64,000 nucleotides of DNA. It comes from Gp6-AA40 sp036802945 (GTDB taxonomy: Bacteria > Acidobacteriota > Vicinamibacteria > Vicinamibacterales > UBA2999). The notes beneath the pieces are model-generated. The model saw nothing but the letters and a program-made list of their open reading frames with translations. It made no database searches and was not told the DNA's origin. The stretch spans positions 1-64,000 of the forward strand of contig DAIRVG010000014.1 in the NCBI GenBank assembly GCA_036802945.1, given 5' to 3'. The position numbers and the translations under genes were made by a program. This document shows, piece by piece, positions 16,339 to 23,749 of this stretch. How positions within the stretch are numbered: the first letter of the stretch is position 1; each line of letters opens with the position of its first letter.

Positions 16339-17373
16339 ATGCGTGTCGCTGCTGCTGCGCTCGTGGCGCTGTTTGTCTTCTCGTCCGTCGCTCGCGGCCA
16401 GACCAGGTATCCAAGCCTGGAGCAGGAACCGGCCTGCCAGTCGCTGATGCCCGCGGCGGCGGGCGGTCCCCTCCCGCAAAATCCGGACGTCGTCGTCCTG
16501 CGGTTCCTCGGGGTGTCGAACTACGAGCTGGCGTATCGCGACAACGTCATCCTGCTCGATGCCGCCATCGACAAGCTGGCGTGGTGGGCGCCGAACAACA
16601 TCACCACCGAGCAGATGACGAAGCACGTCAACGCCATTTTCATCGGCCACGCGCACGGCGAGCACCTGTGGGACGCGCCGTACATCGGCGAGAAGACGGG
16701 CGCGCTCGTGGTCGGCGACGCGATTTCGATGCGCTGGGTTCGCGGAACGGGTCGCGTCGGCGACAAGAAGATGGCCGTGGTGAAAGGACTCGGCGGCGAA
16801 AGCTTCAAGTTCAACGGCTTCACGGTTGAAGCGGTCCAGGGCCACCACAATGTCGTCCCCGATGAGTACATGCGCAAGGATCGGGCGGCGGCTGCGGCCA
16901 TCGCGCTGAAGGGACCGCTGACGCCGCAGGAGCAGGAACACGATCGCCGCCTCGGCGGCATGGTGCCGCTCGGCGCCGACGAGCGCGACAAGCTGATCAC
17001 CGAAGGGACGATCGCCTACTTCTTCACATTCGACAACGGATTCAAGGCCTTCTACACCGACAGCGCCGGACCGACGACCGAAGCTGAAAAGAAGATCATG
17101 CAGGGGAAGACGAACATCGACCTTGGCTTCATCCCCTACTACGGCGGCGAGCTCGCCATCCCGATCTCGATGGAATACATCCGCCTGTTCAAGCCCACCG
17201 TGATGCTGCCGACGCATCACGATGGACATCGCAATCGCATGCTCGACATGCCGATGGGGCCGCTCAACCTCGCCATCCGCGAGCAGTTTCCGACATCGAA
17301 GGCGATCGCGCCGCTGCTGCGGACCCCGGTCTGCATCAACACTGCGACCAAAGAGCTGTACCTCGGGAATTGA
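16339..17373 (+). CDS. Secreted metallo-beta-lactamase-fold protein, UlaG-like, with HAHGEH motif
   Basis: The protein has 344 residues with a signal peptide (MRVAAAALVALFVFSSVARG). The body has the MBL fold: VVLRFLGVSNYELAYRDNVI, then IFIGHAHGEHLWDAPYIG as the metal motif, a second His in VQGHHNV, FYTDSAGP for the strand carrying the acidic ligand, and a C-terminal LPTHHDGH. The usual HxHxDH is HAHGEH here (Asp to Glu), so metal binding may be altered. The paralog immediately downstream keeps the canonical motif. A conserved PACQSL N-terminal and TPVCINT C-terminal cysteine are shared by both, possibly forming a disulfide. GGGGG about 9 bp before ATG 16339 serves as ribosome site. The substrate is unknown. 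Confidence 0.82.
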   Translation: MRVAAAALVALFVFSSVARGQTRYPSLEQEPACQSLMPAAAGGPLPQNPDVVVLRFLGVSNYELAYRDNVILLDAAIDKLAWWAPNNITTEQMTKHVNAIFIGHAHGEHLWDAPYIGEKTGALVVGDAISMRWVRGTGRVGDKKMAVVKGLGGESFKFNGFTVEAVQGHHNVVPDEYMRKDRAAAAAIALKGPLTPQEQEHDRRLGGMVPLGADERDKLITEGTIAYFFTFDNGFKAFYTDSAGPTTEAEKKIMQGKTNIDLGFIPYYGGELAIPISMEYIRLFKPTVMLPTHHDGHRNRMLDMPMGPLNLAIREQFPTSKAIAPLLRTPVCINTATKELYLGN

Positions 17374-17375
17374 TC

Positions 17376-18464
17376 ATGAACAACTCCCAACTCCCAACGT
17401 TCAACTCCCAAGTCCCAACTCCCAACTCCCAAGGCGCTCGTTTCGCGACGCTCGGCATGGTGGCGCTTCTCCTTGCCGCACTTGCAGGGCCTTCCCTCTC
17501 GGCACAAGGCGCAAAGGCGGCGATGCAGCAGGATCCTGCCTGCCAAAGCCTCACGCCGGTCTCCGCCGGCGGACCGGCGCCGAAGGATCCCGACACCCTC
17601 GTCGTCCGCTGGCTCGGATGGACGAACTACGAGCTTGCATATCGCGGTGATGTGTTCCTGCTGGACGCGTACTACGATCGCGGACCCCGCATGCATCCGA
17701 TTGGCGTGACGCCGAAGGATTTCAAGAAGGCGAACGCGATCTTCATCGGGCACGCGCATTTCGACCACATCTCCGATGCGGCAACCGTCGCCAAGCAGAC
17801 GGGTGCGCAGGTCGTCGGCGCATCATTCGCCAGCGAAGTCTTGACGAAGGGCGGCGTGCCGGCGAAGCAGTTCAAGGCGGTCAAGGGTGGCGAGGTGATG
17901 CAGTATCCCGGTGTGAACGTGGAGGCCACGCTCGGCCATCACAACGTGATTGCCACGACGGTCCCCGAGGGATTCCTCGAGAAGCAGGCGGCGGCGCTGC
18001 AGGTGGCGTCTCTCCAGGAGCCGCTGACGGATGCGGAGAAACAGCAGAACGATGCGATCCGCGCGCGCGGCAGCCGCGATCCAAAAATCGCGACCGACGG
18101 GGTGATCAACTACCTCTTCACCTTCGGCAGCAGTTTCCGGCTCCTGTTCGCGGATAGTCCCGGTCCGATCACCGACGCGCAGCGCGCGCTGGCGCAGAAG
18201 GCGCCGGCCGTCGACGTTGCGATGTTTCCGTACTACGCGTTCGAGGCAGGCCTTCCGCCGCTCGTGGGCCTGGTGAAGACGTTCAAGCCTTCGACCGTCT
18301 TCCTCGGTCATCACGACAGCGAGGGGACGATGAAGTGGGCGTCGAACTACCCCGCGGCGCTGGCGATTCGCGACGCGAATCCGACGACGCGGACGATGGA
18401 CGTGATCTACCGGACGCCTGTCTGCTTCAATACCGTCTCAAAGGAGATGGTTATCGGCTGGTGA
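17376..18464 (+). CDS. Secreted metallo-beta-lactamase-fold protein, UlaG-like, second copy
   Basis: The protein has 362 residues from ATG 17376, two bases after the stop of the first copy, so the two are an operon and a tandem duplication. The canonical HAHFDH motif is in IFIGHAHFDHISDAATVA; later ligands are in ATLGHHNVIA, LLFADSPGP and FLGHHDSEG. From this start the first 26 residues (NNSQLPTFNSQVPTPNSQG and following) are translated intergenic repeat, placed before a normal signal peptide (MVALLLAALAGPSLSAQ). An alternative start at ATG 17457 would remove that extension but has no good ribosome site. It is predicted to be an extracytoplasmic metal hydrolase of unknown substrate. Confidence 0.8.
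   Translation: MNNSQLPTFNSQVPTPNSQGARFATLGMVALLLAALAGPSLSAQGAKAAMQQDPACQSLTPVSAGGPAPKDPDTLVVRWLGWTNYELAYRGDVFLLDAYYDRGPRMHPIGVTPKDFKKANAIFIGHAHFDHISDAATVAKQTGAQVVGASFASEVLTKGGVPAKQFKAVKGGEVMQYPGVNVEATLGHHNVIATTVPEGFLEKQAAALQVASLQEPLTDAEKQQNDAIRARGSRDPKIATDGVINYLFTFGSSFRLLFADSPGPITDAQRALAQKAPAVDVAMFPYYAFEAGLPPLVGLVKTFKPSTVFLGHHDSEGTMKWASNYPAALAIRDANPTTRTMDVIYRTPVCFNTVSKEMVIGW
17381..17434. repeat. CAACTCCCAA repeat tract inside the 5' end of an MBL-fold gene
   Basis: Units CAACTCCCAA, GTCCCAA and CTCCCAA repeat about seven times. They translate as NSQ-x-P-T/N-SQ in the second MBL-fold gene if translation starts at 17376. The same family occurs at 20451, 38924 and 47212. Confidence 0.85.
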
Positions 18465-18469
18465 AACGG

Positions 18470-18537
18470 GCCACGGAGACACAGAGGCACGGAGGTAAGT
18501 CATGATGTTTTTCTCCGCGTCTCCGTGCCTCCGTGGC
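18470..18537. repeat. CCACGGAGACACAGAGGCACGGAG inverted repeat (family A), 3' of MBL gene
   Basis: GCCACGGAGACACAGAGGCA and following bases at 18470-18494 pair with CTCCGCGTCTCCGTGCCTCC ending GTGGC at 18537. The stem is about 25 bp with few mismatches and an 18-base loop. It starts 5 bp after the stop codon, between convergent genes. Confidence 0.88.
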
Positions 18538-18544
18538 ACATCGA

Positions 18545-18614
18545 AGCGAAGGTCACGAAAATACCTAATGGTTTTCCGTGTGCTTCGCTTTCTTCGTGTT
18601 CTTCGTGGTTAAAA
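18545..18614. repeat. CGAAGCGAAGGTCACGAA inverted repeat (family B)
   Basis: AGCGAAGGTCACGAAAA pairs with TTTTCCGTGTGCTTCGCTTT, and GTGTTCTTCGTGGTTAAAACG completes the right-hand side. It directly follows the family A hairpin, so two families are stacked in the same convergent junction. Confidence 0.75.
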
Positions 18615-18625
18615 CGTGACCTTGA

Positions 18626-19033
18626 TTAGCTGACCGCGTCGACGCCCGCTTTCGCGCACTGCCCGTCCTGCGCGCTCGTGCCGCCGGATAATCCGATCGC
18701 GCCGACGATCTTCCCGCCCATCACGATCGGCAGCCCGCCGTCGACCGGCACCGCACCCTTGATGCGCAGCACGCGGAGCCCTTCGCCGCCGGCGGCCAGC
18801 ATGTCATGGAATGCCTTGGTCGGCCGCTTGAACCTCGCGGCCGAGCGCGCTTTGTCCTGGCAGACGACAGTGCTGCCAACCCCCGTGTCGTCCATCTTCT
18901 CGAAATAGACCAGGTCCCCCGCCGGATCCACGACGGCCACCGCCATCGTCCAGTTGTTCTTGCGGACTTCCGCCAATGCAGCGGCGGCGACTTTCTTTGC
19001 GTTCTCGAGACTGATTGGGGCGCCGTACGACAT
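18626..19033 (-). CDS. glcG: GlcG/HbpS-family protein, last gene of the glycolate oxidase operon
   Basis: The protein has 135 residues and the GlcG/HbpS fold: SLENAKKVAAAALAEVRKNN, MAVAVVDPAGDLVYFEKMD, FKRPTKAFHDM and GLPIVMGGKIVGAIGLSGGT are conserved blocks. Members include GlcG of E. coli glycolate operons and the Streptomyces haem-binding HbpS, and may bind small ligands or haem. It lies 52 bp after glcF in the same orientation, which supports the GlcG assignment. No signal peptide is visible, in contrast to HbpS. The role is accessory and not established. ATG 19033 is used, with GGAGAT about 6 bp upstream. Confidence 0.85.
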   Translation of the reverse strand: MSYGAPISLENAKKVAAAALAEVRKNNWTMAVAVVDPAGDLVYFEKMDDTGVGSTVVCQDKARSAARFKRPTKAFHDMLAAGGEGLRVLRIKGAVPVDGGLPIVMGGKIVGAIGLSGGTSAQDGQCAKAGVDAVS

Positions 19034-19085
19034 GTCGATCTCCTAGTGTGCAATCAAACCACGAAGGTTATTACAAACCGACTAG

Positions 19086-20396
19086 CTACAGCCCGCCTTT
19101 GATTGATCGATCGATCAGCTCGATCGGATGGACGATTGTCCAGTCGTATCCGAGCCTCCGTCCGGCGGCGGCAATCTGAAGAATACAGCCCGGGTTGCCG
19201 GTCGCGATGACATCCGGCGTCAGCGCGGCAATGTTGCGCGCCTTCCGCTCACCGAGTTGCATCGCCGGTTCCGGCTGCACGAGATTGTAGATGCCAGCGC
19301 TGCCGCAGCAGAGCTCCGCTTCGTGCGGGGATAGCAGTTCGATGCCCGGGATGGACGCCAGCAGCGCCCGAGGCTGCGCGCGAATGCCTTGCGCATGCGC
19401 AAGGTGACACGCATCGTGGTAGACGACGCGCGCCTTGATTGGATGCCGCTTCGCTCTAGGCTCGCCGATCTCCGTGAGCACCTCGGACACGTCGCGCACA
19501 CGGGCGCTGAACGCCCGCGCCCGCGACGCCCACGCGGGATCCTCGGCAAACAGCTCGCCGTACTCCTTCATCGACGACCCGCAGCCCGCGGCATTGACGA
19601 CAATCCGATCGACGCCGGACTTTTCGAAGACCGCGATGTTGTGGCGGGCCAGCTCGCGCGCCTGGTCGATGTTGCCCGCGTGGAGCGCCAGCGCGCCGCA
19701 GCAGCCCTGCGCGCCGGGCGCGTCGACATTGCAGCCTTCGGCGGCCAGCACGTCGATCGTCGCTCGATTGACGTCCGCAAAGGCGAGACGCTGCACGCAT
19801 CCGGTCAACAGGCCTGCGGTGAGGCGCGGCGTGCCGGACGCTGGTGTGTGTTCGGGCGCATTCCCGAACAACGAACGCCACGACGGCTGTGGGGCGACGG
19901 CAACGAGCGATCGGATGCGGAGCGGCAGCAGGTTGAAGACTCCGCTTCGCTCGAGGACGCGGAGGACAGGGCCAAAGATGAGCAATGGGGCCATCGCGAA
20001 TCGAAGCCGGCGCGGGTATGGAAGCAGCGCGAACAGCAGCGAGCGGAACAGCCGCTCACCGAACGGCCGGTCGTAGTGGCGCTCGATCTGGGCGCGCGTG
20101 TGTTCGATCAGCGGACCGTACTGAACGCCCGAGGGGCACGCGGTCACGCACGCCATGCAGCCGAGGCACGCATCGAAGTGGCTGACGAAGGTCGAGGACA
20201 TCTCGGCGCGGCCTTCGAGCCCGGCCTTCATCAGGTACACACGCCCGCGCGGCGTATCCATCTCCTCGCCCCACAGCACATACGTCGGACAGGATGGCAG
20301 ACAGAAGCCACAGTGGACACACGCGTCGATCAGCCCCCTCGACGGCTGGTCTGCGCCCTGAAACGCGGGCTTCGATGACTCCAAGACTTCAGTCAT
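19086..20396 (-). CDS. glcF: Glycolate oxidase iron-sulfur subunit GlcF
   Basis: The protein has 436 residues. Two [4Fe-4S] ferredoxin motifs lie near the N-terminus (CVHCGFCLPSCPTY and CLGCMACVTACPSG), followed by two CCG domains (GCCGALALHAGN and CCGSAGIYN, with surrounding Cys) that bind a further cofactor, as in GlcF and heterodisulfide reductase-like proteins. It receives electrons from the flavin subunits GlcD/GlcE and passes them to the quinone pool at the membrane. ATG 20396 is chosen because conserved sequence begins soon afterwards (GLIDACVHCGFC); the open frame upstream runs through a repeat hairpin. It is downstream of glcE, separated by 127 bp filled with that repeat. Confidence 0.92.
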   Translation of the reverse strand: MTEVLESSKPAFQGADQPSRGLIDACVHCGFCLPSCPTYVLWGEEMDTPRGRVYLMKAGLEGRAEMSSTFVSHFDACLGCMACVTACPSGVQYGPLIEHTRAQIERHYDRPFGERLFRSLLFALLPYPRRLRFAMAPLLIFGPVLRVLERSGVFNLLPLRIRSLVAVAPQPSWRSLFGNAPEHTPASGTPRLTAGLLTGCVQRLAFADVNRATIDVLAAEGCNVDAPGAQGCCGALALHAGNIDQARELARHNIAVFEKSGVDRIVVNAAGCGSSMKEYGELFAEDPAWASRARAFSARVRDVSEVLTEIGEPRAKRHPIKARVVYHDACHLAHAQGIRAQPRALLASIPGIELLSPHEAELCCGSAGIYNLVQPEPAMQLGERKARNIAALTPDVIATGNPGCILQIAAAGRRLGYDWTIVHPIELIDRSIKGGL

Positions 20397-20450
20397 TCCA
20401 GATCTGATCAACCACGAAGTCCACGAAGCTCGCGACCGATCCGCGTAGCA

Positions 20451-20514
20451 ATTCCCAACTTCCAATTCCCAACTTTCCAAGGCGCCTTGGGAGTTGGAGG
20501 TTGGGAGTTGGAGG
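20451..20514. repeat. CCAACTTCC / GGAGTTGG inverted repeat between glcE and glcF
   Basis: ATTCCCAACTTCCAATTCCC at 20451 and following bases pair with the tract CCTTGGGAGTTGGAGGTTGG ending near 20514, around a CG centre. The result is an almost continuous 31 bp stem in the glcE-glcF spacer. CCACGAAGTCCACGAAG units stand beside it at 20411-20428. Confidence 0.88.
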
Positions 20515-20523
20515 GTTTTGCAG

Positions 20524-21795
20524 TCACACAGGCCCCCGACCTGCATTCAGGATTCCCTGCGGATCGAGCGCGTGCTTCACCGCCGCGCCAAGAGCCGCGG
20601 CATCGCCCAGCGATCCCCACACGTCAATCGTCTGTTTCAGCTCAGTGTTCGCTCGCAGAAGGACCACATGCCTGAACAGATCCGGCCGCGAGCGCATTCG
20701 CTCCACCGCTGCGCGCTGTGTCGAGACATCGCCATCGATGCGGAACAGCCCGGACCCGAGCGCCGCGCGACCTGACAGCTCCACGTCCGTTCCGCCTTCG
20801 CGCATCTCGCCGACGAACGCGAGCACGCTGCCGAGCGACGCGGGCAGCCACGCGGCCTTGACGACCATCCCCGGCGACTTCCAGAGCGCGCGCCCGTGGT
20901 CGCGCCACGCGTCGGACTCGGTGGCCGCGGCTACGACCTCGCATTGTGCGTCGCCGACGAGCCCGCGCGCCTTCTGGACGTGTGCATTCAGCGCGCCCGG
21001 CGTCGATTCGAACTTGAGCAACAAGTGGTAGTGTCCGGCTTTAGCCGGACTATACAGGGCGGACGCGTGCACCTCACACGTCGACGCCTCCAGCTGGCTG
21101 CTGGTAATCGCGTTGAGGGCCGTGACAAGCCCGGCGGCATTGTCGAAGGTCGCGATCAACGTGCTCGACGCCGCCGGCAGCGGCGTCAGCTTGAACGTTG
21201 CGCTGACGATGGCGGCAAGGCTTCCAAACGAGCCGCTGATCAGTTTTCCCAGGTCATACCCCGCAACGTTCTTCACGACGTTGCCGCCCGACTTGATCAG
21301 ACGGCCATCGGTGAGTGCGAGCCGGATGCCGATCAGCAGGTCGCGAGGCGTGCCGTACCGGTGGCGCAGCGGCCCGCTGTCGTTGGTCGCGATCGCCCCG
21401 CCGATTGTGGCGCCCTCGAACGCCGACTCGATCGGCAGCCACTGACCGTGCCGCGCCAGCTCCCTGTTCACATCGTCAATGCGGGCACCGGCCTGCGCGG
21501 TTGCCGTGAGATCCGCATGTTCGTGCGCGACCAGCCTGTTGAGCCGCTTCGTGCTGAGGACGATGTCGATCGGCGACGGCGTGCGCCCCCACGCAAGCTT
21601 TGTCGCGCCGCCGCGGATGACCACTGACGCGCGCTGCTGCGAGGCTGATGCGAGCGCGGATGCGAGGTCCTCCGCTGATGCCGGCTCGATGACCGTACGG
21701 GGTACGACGCCATCGATCGCGTCGCTCGCGGTCCCTTGAACTTCAGGCGGACCTGAAGGTCCGCCTCTACGGGTGTGTGAATCGGTCACTGCCAC
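20524..21795 (-). CDS. glcE: Glycolate oxidase FAD-binding subunit GlcE
   Basis: The protein has 423 residues from GTG 21795 (a second GTG lies at 21789). It is an FAD-binding type 4 (PCMH-type) oxidase: SVVIRGGATKLAWGRTPSPI binds the pyrophosphate, and ESAFEGATIGGAIATNDSGP and LIKSGGNVVKNVAGYDLGKL are typical GlcE blocks. The C-terminus ends DPQGILNAGRGPV. Together with GlcD and GlcF it oxidises glycolate to glyoxylate. E. coli GlcE is about 350 residues, and two extra stretches here coincide with dispersed palindromes: the N-terminal TRRGGPSGPPEVQ and the internal YSPAKAGHYH. No ATG precedes the conserved part. Confidence 0.88.
   Translation of the reverse strand: MAVTDSHTRRGGPSGPPEVQGTASDAIDGVVPRTVIEPASAEDLASALASASQQRASVVIRGGATKLAWGRTPSPIDIVLSTKRLNRLVAHEHADLTATAQAGARIDDVNRELARHGQWLPIESAFEGATIGGAIATNDSGPLRHRYGTPRDLLIGIRLALTDGRLIKSGGNVVKNVAGYDLGKLISGSFGSLAAIVSATFKLTPLPAASSTLIATFDNAAGLVTALNAITSSQLEASTCEVHASALYSPAKAGHYHLLLKFESTPGALNAHVQKARGLVGDAQCEVVAAATESDAWRDHGRALWKSPGMVVKAAWLPASLGSVLAFVGEMREGGTDVELSGRAALGSGLFRIDGDVSTQRAAVERMRSRPDLFRHVVLLRANTELKQTIDVWGSLGDAAALGAAVKHALDPQGILNAGRGPV
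21033..21050. repeat. Perfect palindrome inside glcE
   Basis: GTCCGGCTTTAGCCGGAC has 8 bp perfect arms around TT and is translated in glcE as part of YSPAKAGHYH. The motif with flanking TAGT and CTATAC is a familiar dispersed acidobacterial repeat in my recollection. Confidence 0.8.
21745..21766. repeat. Perfect palindrome at the start of glcE
   Basis: AGGCGGACCTGAAGGTCCGCCT has 10 bp perfect arms around GA and is followed by CTACGGG. It is translated in glcE as RRGGPSGPPEV if the GTG start is right. A closely related copy stands at 23718-23741. Confidence 0.85.
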
Positions 21796-21922
21796 GGAAC
21801 AGCGAAATAACTTCCTCGGTGTCTCGGTGTCTCGGCGGTACGTGAAAGTAACAATCGCATCGATCCTGTGGAAACGCTCGCCCAGACCCGCTGCGTCTTG
21901 GCGACCCAAGTAAGCTCCATAC

Positions 21923-23380
21923 TTAGAAACGCTCGCCGAGACCGGCCTGCTCAATCGGATGTGCGCGGTAGGGACCGGGCACTTCGCCGCAGAGACGCGG
22001 TGCCGGAAACACCTTGCCTGGATTGCAGATCCCCTTTGGATCGAACGCGCGGCGCACGAGCTGCATGACGTCGATATCGTCTGCCGAGAACATGCGCGGC
22101 ATGTACTCCGCCTTGTCGGCGCCCACACCATGTTCGCCGGTGATCGAACCGCCCGCCTCGACGCAGTACGAGAGGATTTCGGCGCCCACTTCAGCGGCCA
22201 GCGCGGACTGCCCCGGGATCTTCTCGTCGTAGCAGATCAGCGGATGAAGGTTGCCGTCACCAGCATGAAACACGTTTCCGATCCGCAGACCGCAGCGCGC
22301 CTCGAGCTGGCGGATGCGCTCGAGCACCTCCGGCAGCTTCGTGCGCGGCACCACGCCGTCCTGCACGTAGTAGTTCGGCGTCACGCGCCCCATCGACGCG
22401 AACGCGCCTTTCCTGCCCTTCCAGATGCGTGCCCGGTGCGCCTCGTCCTGCGCGACTTCCACCGTGGTCGCGCCGGCGCGGCGGCAGATGGCTTCGACGT
22501 CGGTGAACTGCTCGCGGACCTCGGCGACGGGACCATCGAGCTCGACAATCAGGATCGAATCGGCCGGCGGAAAATTCGGGTGCACGGCGGCTTCGACCGC
22601 GACGATCGACAGGGAATCCATGATCTCCACGGCGGCCGGGATGATGCCGGCGGCAATGATCTCCGACACCGCCAGCCCCGCTGCGCTGATCGAACCGTAG
22701 GCGGCTAGCAGCGTCTGGACGCTTTCGGGGCGGCGCAGGATCCGCACGATCACTTTGGTGACGACCGCGAGTGTGCCTTCAGATCCGATCAACACGCCAA
22801 GGAGGTCGGGGCCCGGTGCGTCAGCGATGGCGCTGTCGAGGCGCACGAGGTCGCCATTCGGCAGGACTGCCTCGAGACCAAGCACGTGATGAACGGTAAA
22901 TCCGTACTTCAGGCAGTGGGCGCCGCCGGAGTTCTCGGCAACGTTGCCGCCGATCGAGCACACCTGCTGGCTCGACGGATCAGGGGCGTAATAAAAACCG
23001 TGGGAGGCAACCTGGCGCGTGATCTCCAGGTTCGTGACGCCCGGTTCCACGGCGACCCGTCGATTCGGAATGTCAACGTCGAGCACACGATTGAGGCGCG
23101 ACAGTCCGATGACGACGCCGCCCGGAATCGGCAGCGCGCCTCCTGACAGGCCGCTTCCGTGGCCGCGGGCCACGAACGGGATCTCATGCTGATGACAGAG
23201 ACGGACGACCGCCTGCACCTGGTCGGCCGACGAGGGAAGCACCACCACGGCAGGCTTCTGGTGCAGATGCGGCAGGCCGTCGCATTCGTAGGTGAGCAGC
23301 TCGAGCGGGTCTGTCAGAACGTCGTGGGATCCGCAGAATCCTCGCAGTTCGGCGACGAACCGTTCATCGACGACATTCAC
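21923..23380 (-). CDS. glcD: Glycolate oxidase FAD-linked subunit GlcD
   Basis: The protein has 485 residues and is an FAD-binding PCMH-type oxidase of the GlcD/D-lactate dehydrogenase group. RGHGSGLSGGALPIPGGVVI and SQQVCSIGGNVAENSGGAHC bind FAD; GNVFHAGDGNLHP and GGSITGEHGVG are hallmark metal/substrate motifs near residues 370 and 420. GTG 23380 is chosen because the family starts at DERFVAELRGF and the start overlaps the stop of the upstream 71-aa ORF (translational coupling). It is the catalytic partner of GlcE and GlcF downstream. Substrates other than glycolate (for example D-lactate) cannot be excluded, although the D-E-F-G gene order favours glycolate. Confidence 0.92.
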   Translation of the reverse strand: MNVVDERFVAELRGFCGSHDVLTDPLELLTYECDGLPHLHQKPAVVVLPSSADQVQAVVRLCHQHEIPFVARGHGSGLSGGALPIPGGVVIGLSRLNRVLDVDIPNRRVAVEPGVTNLEITRQVASHGFYYAPDPSSQQVCSIGGNVAENSGGAHCLKYGFTVHHVLGLEAVLPNGDLVRLDSAIADAPGPDLLGVLIGSEGTLAVVTKVIVRILRRPESVQTLLAAYGSISAAGLAVSEIIAAGIIPAAVEIMDSLSIVAVEAAVHPNFPPADSILIVELDGPVAEVREQFTDVEAICRRAGATTVEVAQDEAHRARIWKGRKGAFASMGRVTPNYYVQDGVVPRTKLPEVLERIRQLEARCGLRIGNVFHAGDGNLHPLICYDEKIPGQSALAAEVGAEILSYCVEAGGSITGEHGVGADKAEYMPRMFSADDIDVMQLVRRAFDPKGICNPGKVFPAPRLCGEVPGPYRAHPIEQAGLGERF

Positions 23381-23592
23381 GCAGCGACACCTTCCACGGA
23401 CTCGAAGACGTCGTAGACGTAATCGTGCGCGCGGAGGGCACGCCGGGCGGTCACCTTGGCGGGGCCGTCGCCGGCGCGCTGGACGCACTCCTCGACGTTC
23501 ACCTTGCGGCCATCGATCGTCTTGGTGCCGACCAGCTCGGAATAATTCTGGAGAACATCCGCACGAACGGATGCGGATGAGGCCTGTGACAC
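23377..23592 (-). CDS. 71-residue ORF translationally coupled to glcD, unknown function
   Basis: The protein begins at GTG 23592, preceded by a strong GAGGAGGG ribosome site 5 bp upstream, and its TGA overlaps the GTG of glcD by four bases. The product contains VRADVLQNYSELVGTKTIDG and VNVEECVQRAGDGPAKVTAR, is mixed in charge, has no signal peptide or membrane segment, and one cysteine. No family is recognised. Its position as first gene of the glycolate oxidase operon suggests a chaperone, regulator or small subunit. An upstream ATG at 23628 is possible but runs through a repeat. Confidence 0.65.
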   Translation of the reverse strand: MSQASSASVRADVLQNYSELVGTKTIDGRKVNVEECVQRAGDGPAKVTARRALRAHDYVYDVFESVEGVAA

Positions 23593-23624
23593 GGGAACCC
23601 TCCTCGAGACCTTGGCGAGACGTA

Positions 23625-23688
23625 CCATCGAGACACTGAGACACCGAGGACCACACAAACAATTCTCGGTGCCTCGGTGCTTCGGTGG
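23625..23688. repeat. GAGACACTGAGACACCGAGG inverted repeat upstream of the glycolate operon
   Basis: CCATCGAGACACTGAGACAC and following bases at 23625-23650 pair with TCTCGGTGCCTCGGTGCTTC ending near 23688, with a 13-base loop. It lies upstream of the 71-aa ORF and downstream of the HAD gene region. Confidence 0.8.
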
Positions 23689-23717
23689 TTCGGATCGGAA
23701 CCTAGGATTATATTCGA

Positions 23718-23741
23718 CGTAGAGGCGGACCTTCAGGTCGC
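23718..23741. repeat. Decayed copy of the GGCGGACC palindrome
   Basis: GTAGAGGCGGACCTTCAGGT followed by CGCT matches one and a half arms of the palindrome at 21745. One arm has decayed. It lies 9 bp before the HAD gene's stop codon position. Confidence 0.7.
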
Positions 23742-23749
23742 TTGCCCGC

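Noticed and set aside
16117..17229. Long minus-strand open frame opposite an MBL-fold gene
   Set aside because: It is a shadow in another frame of the MBL-fold coding sequence, which has strong family motifs.
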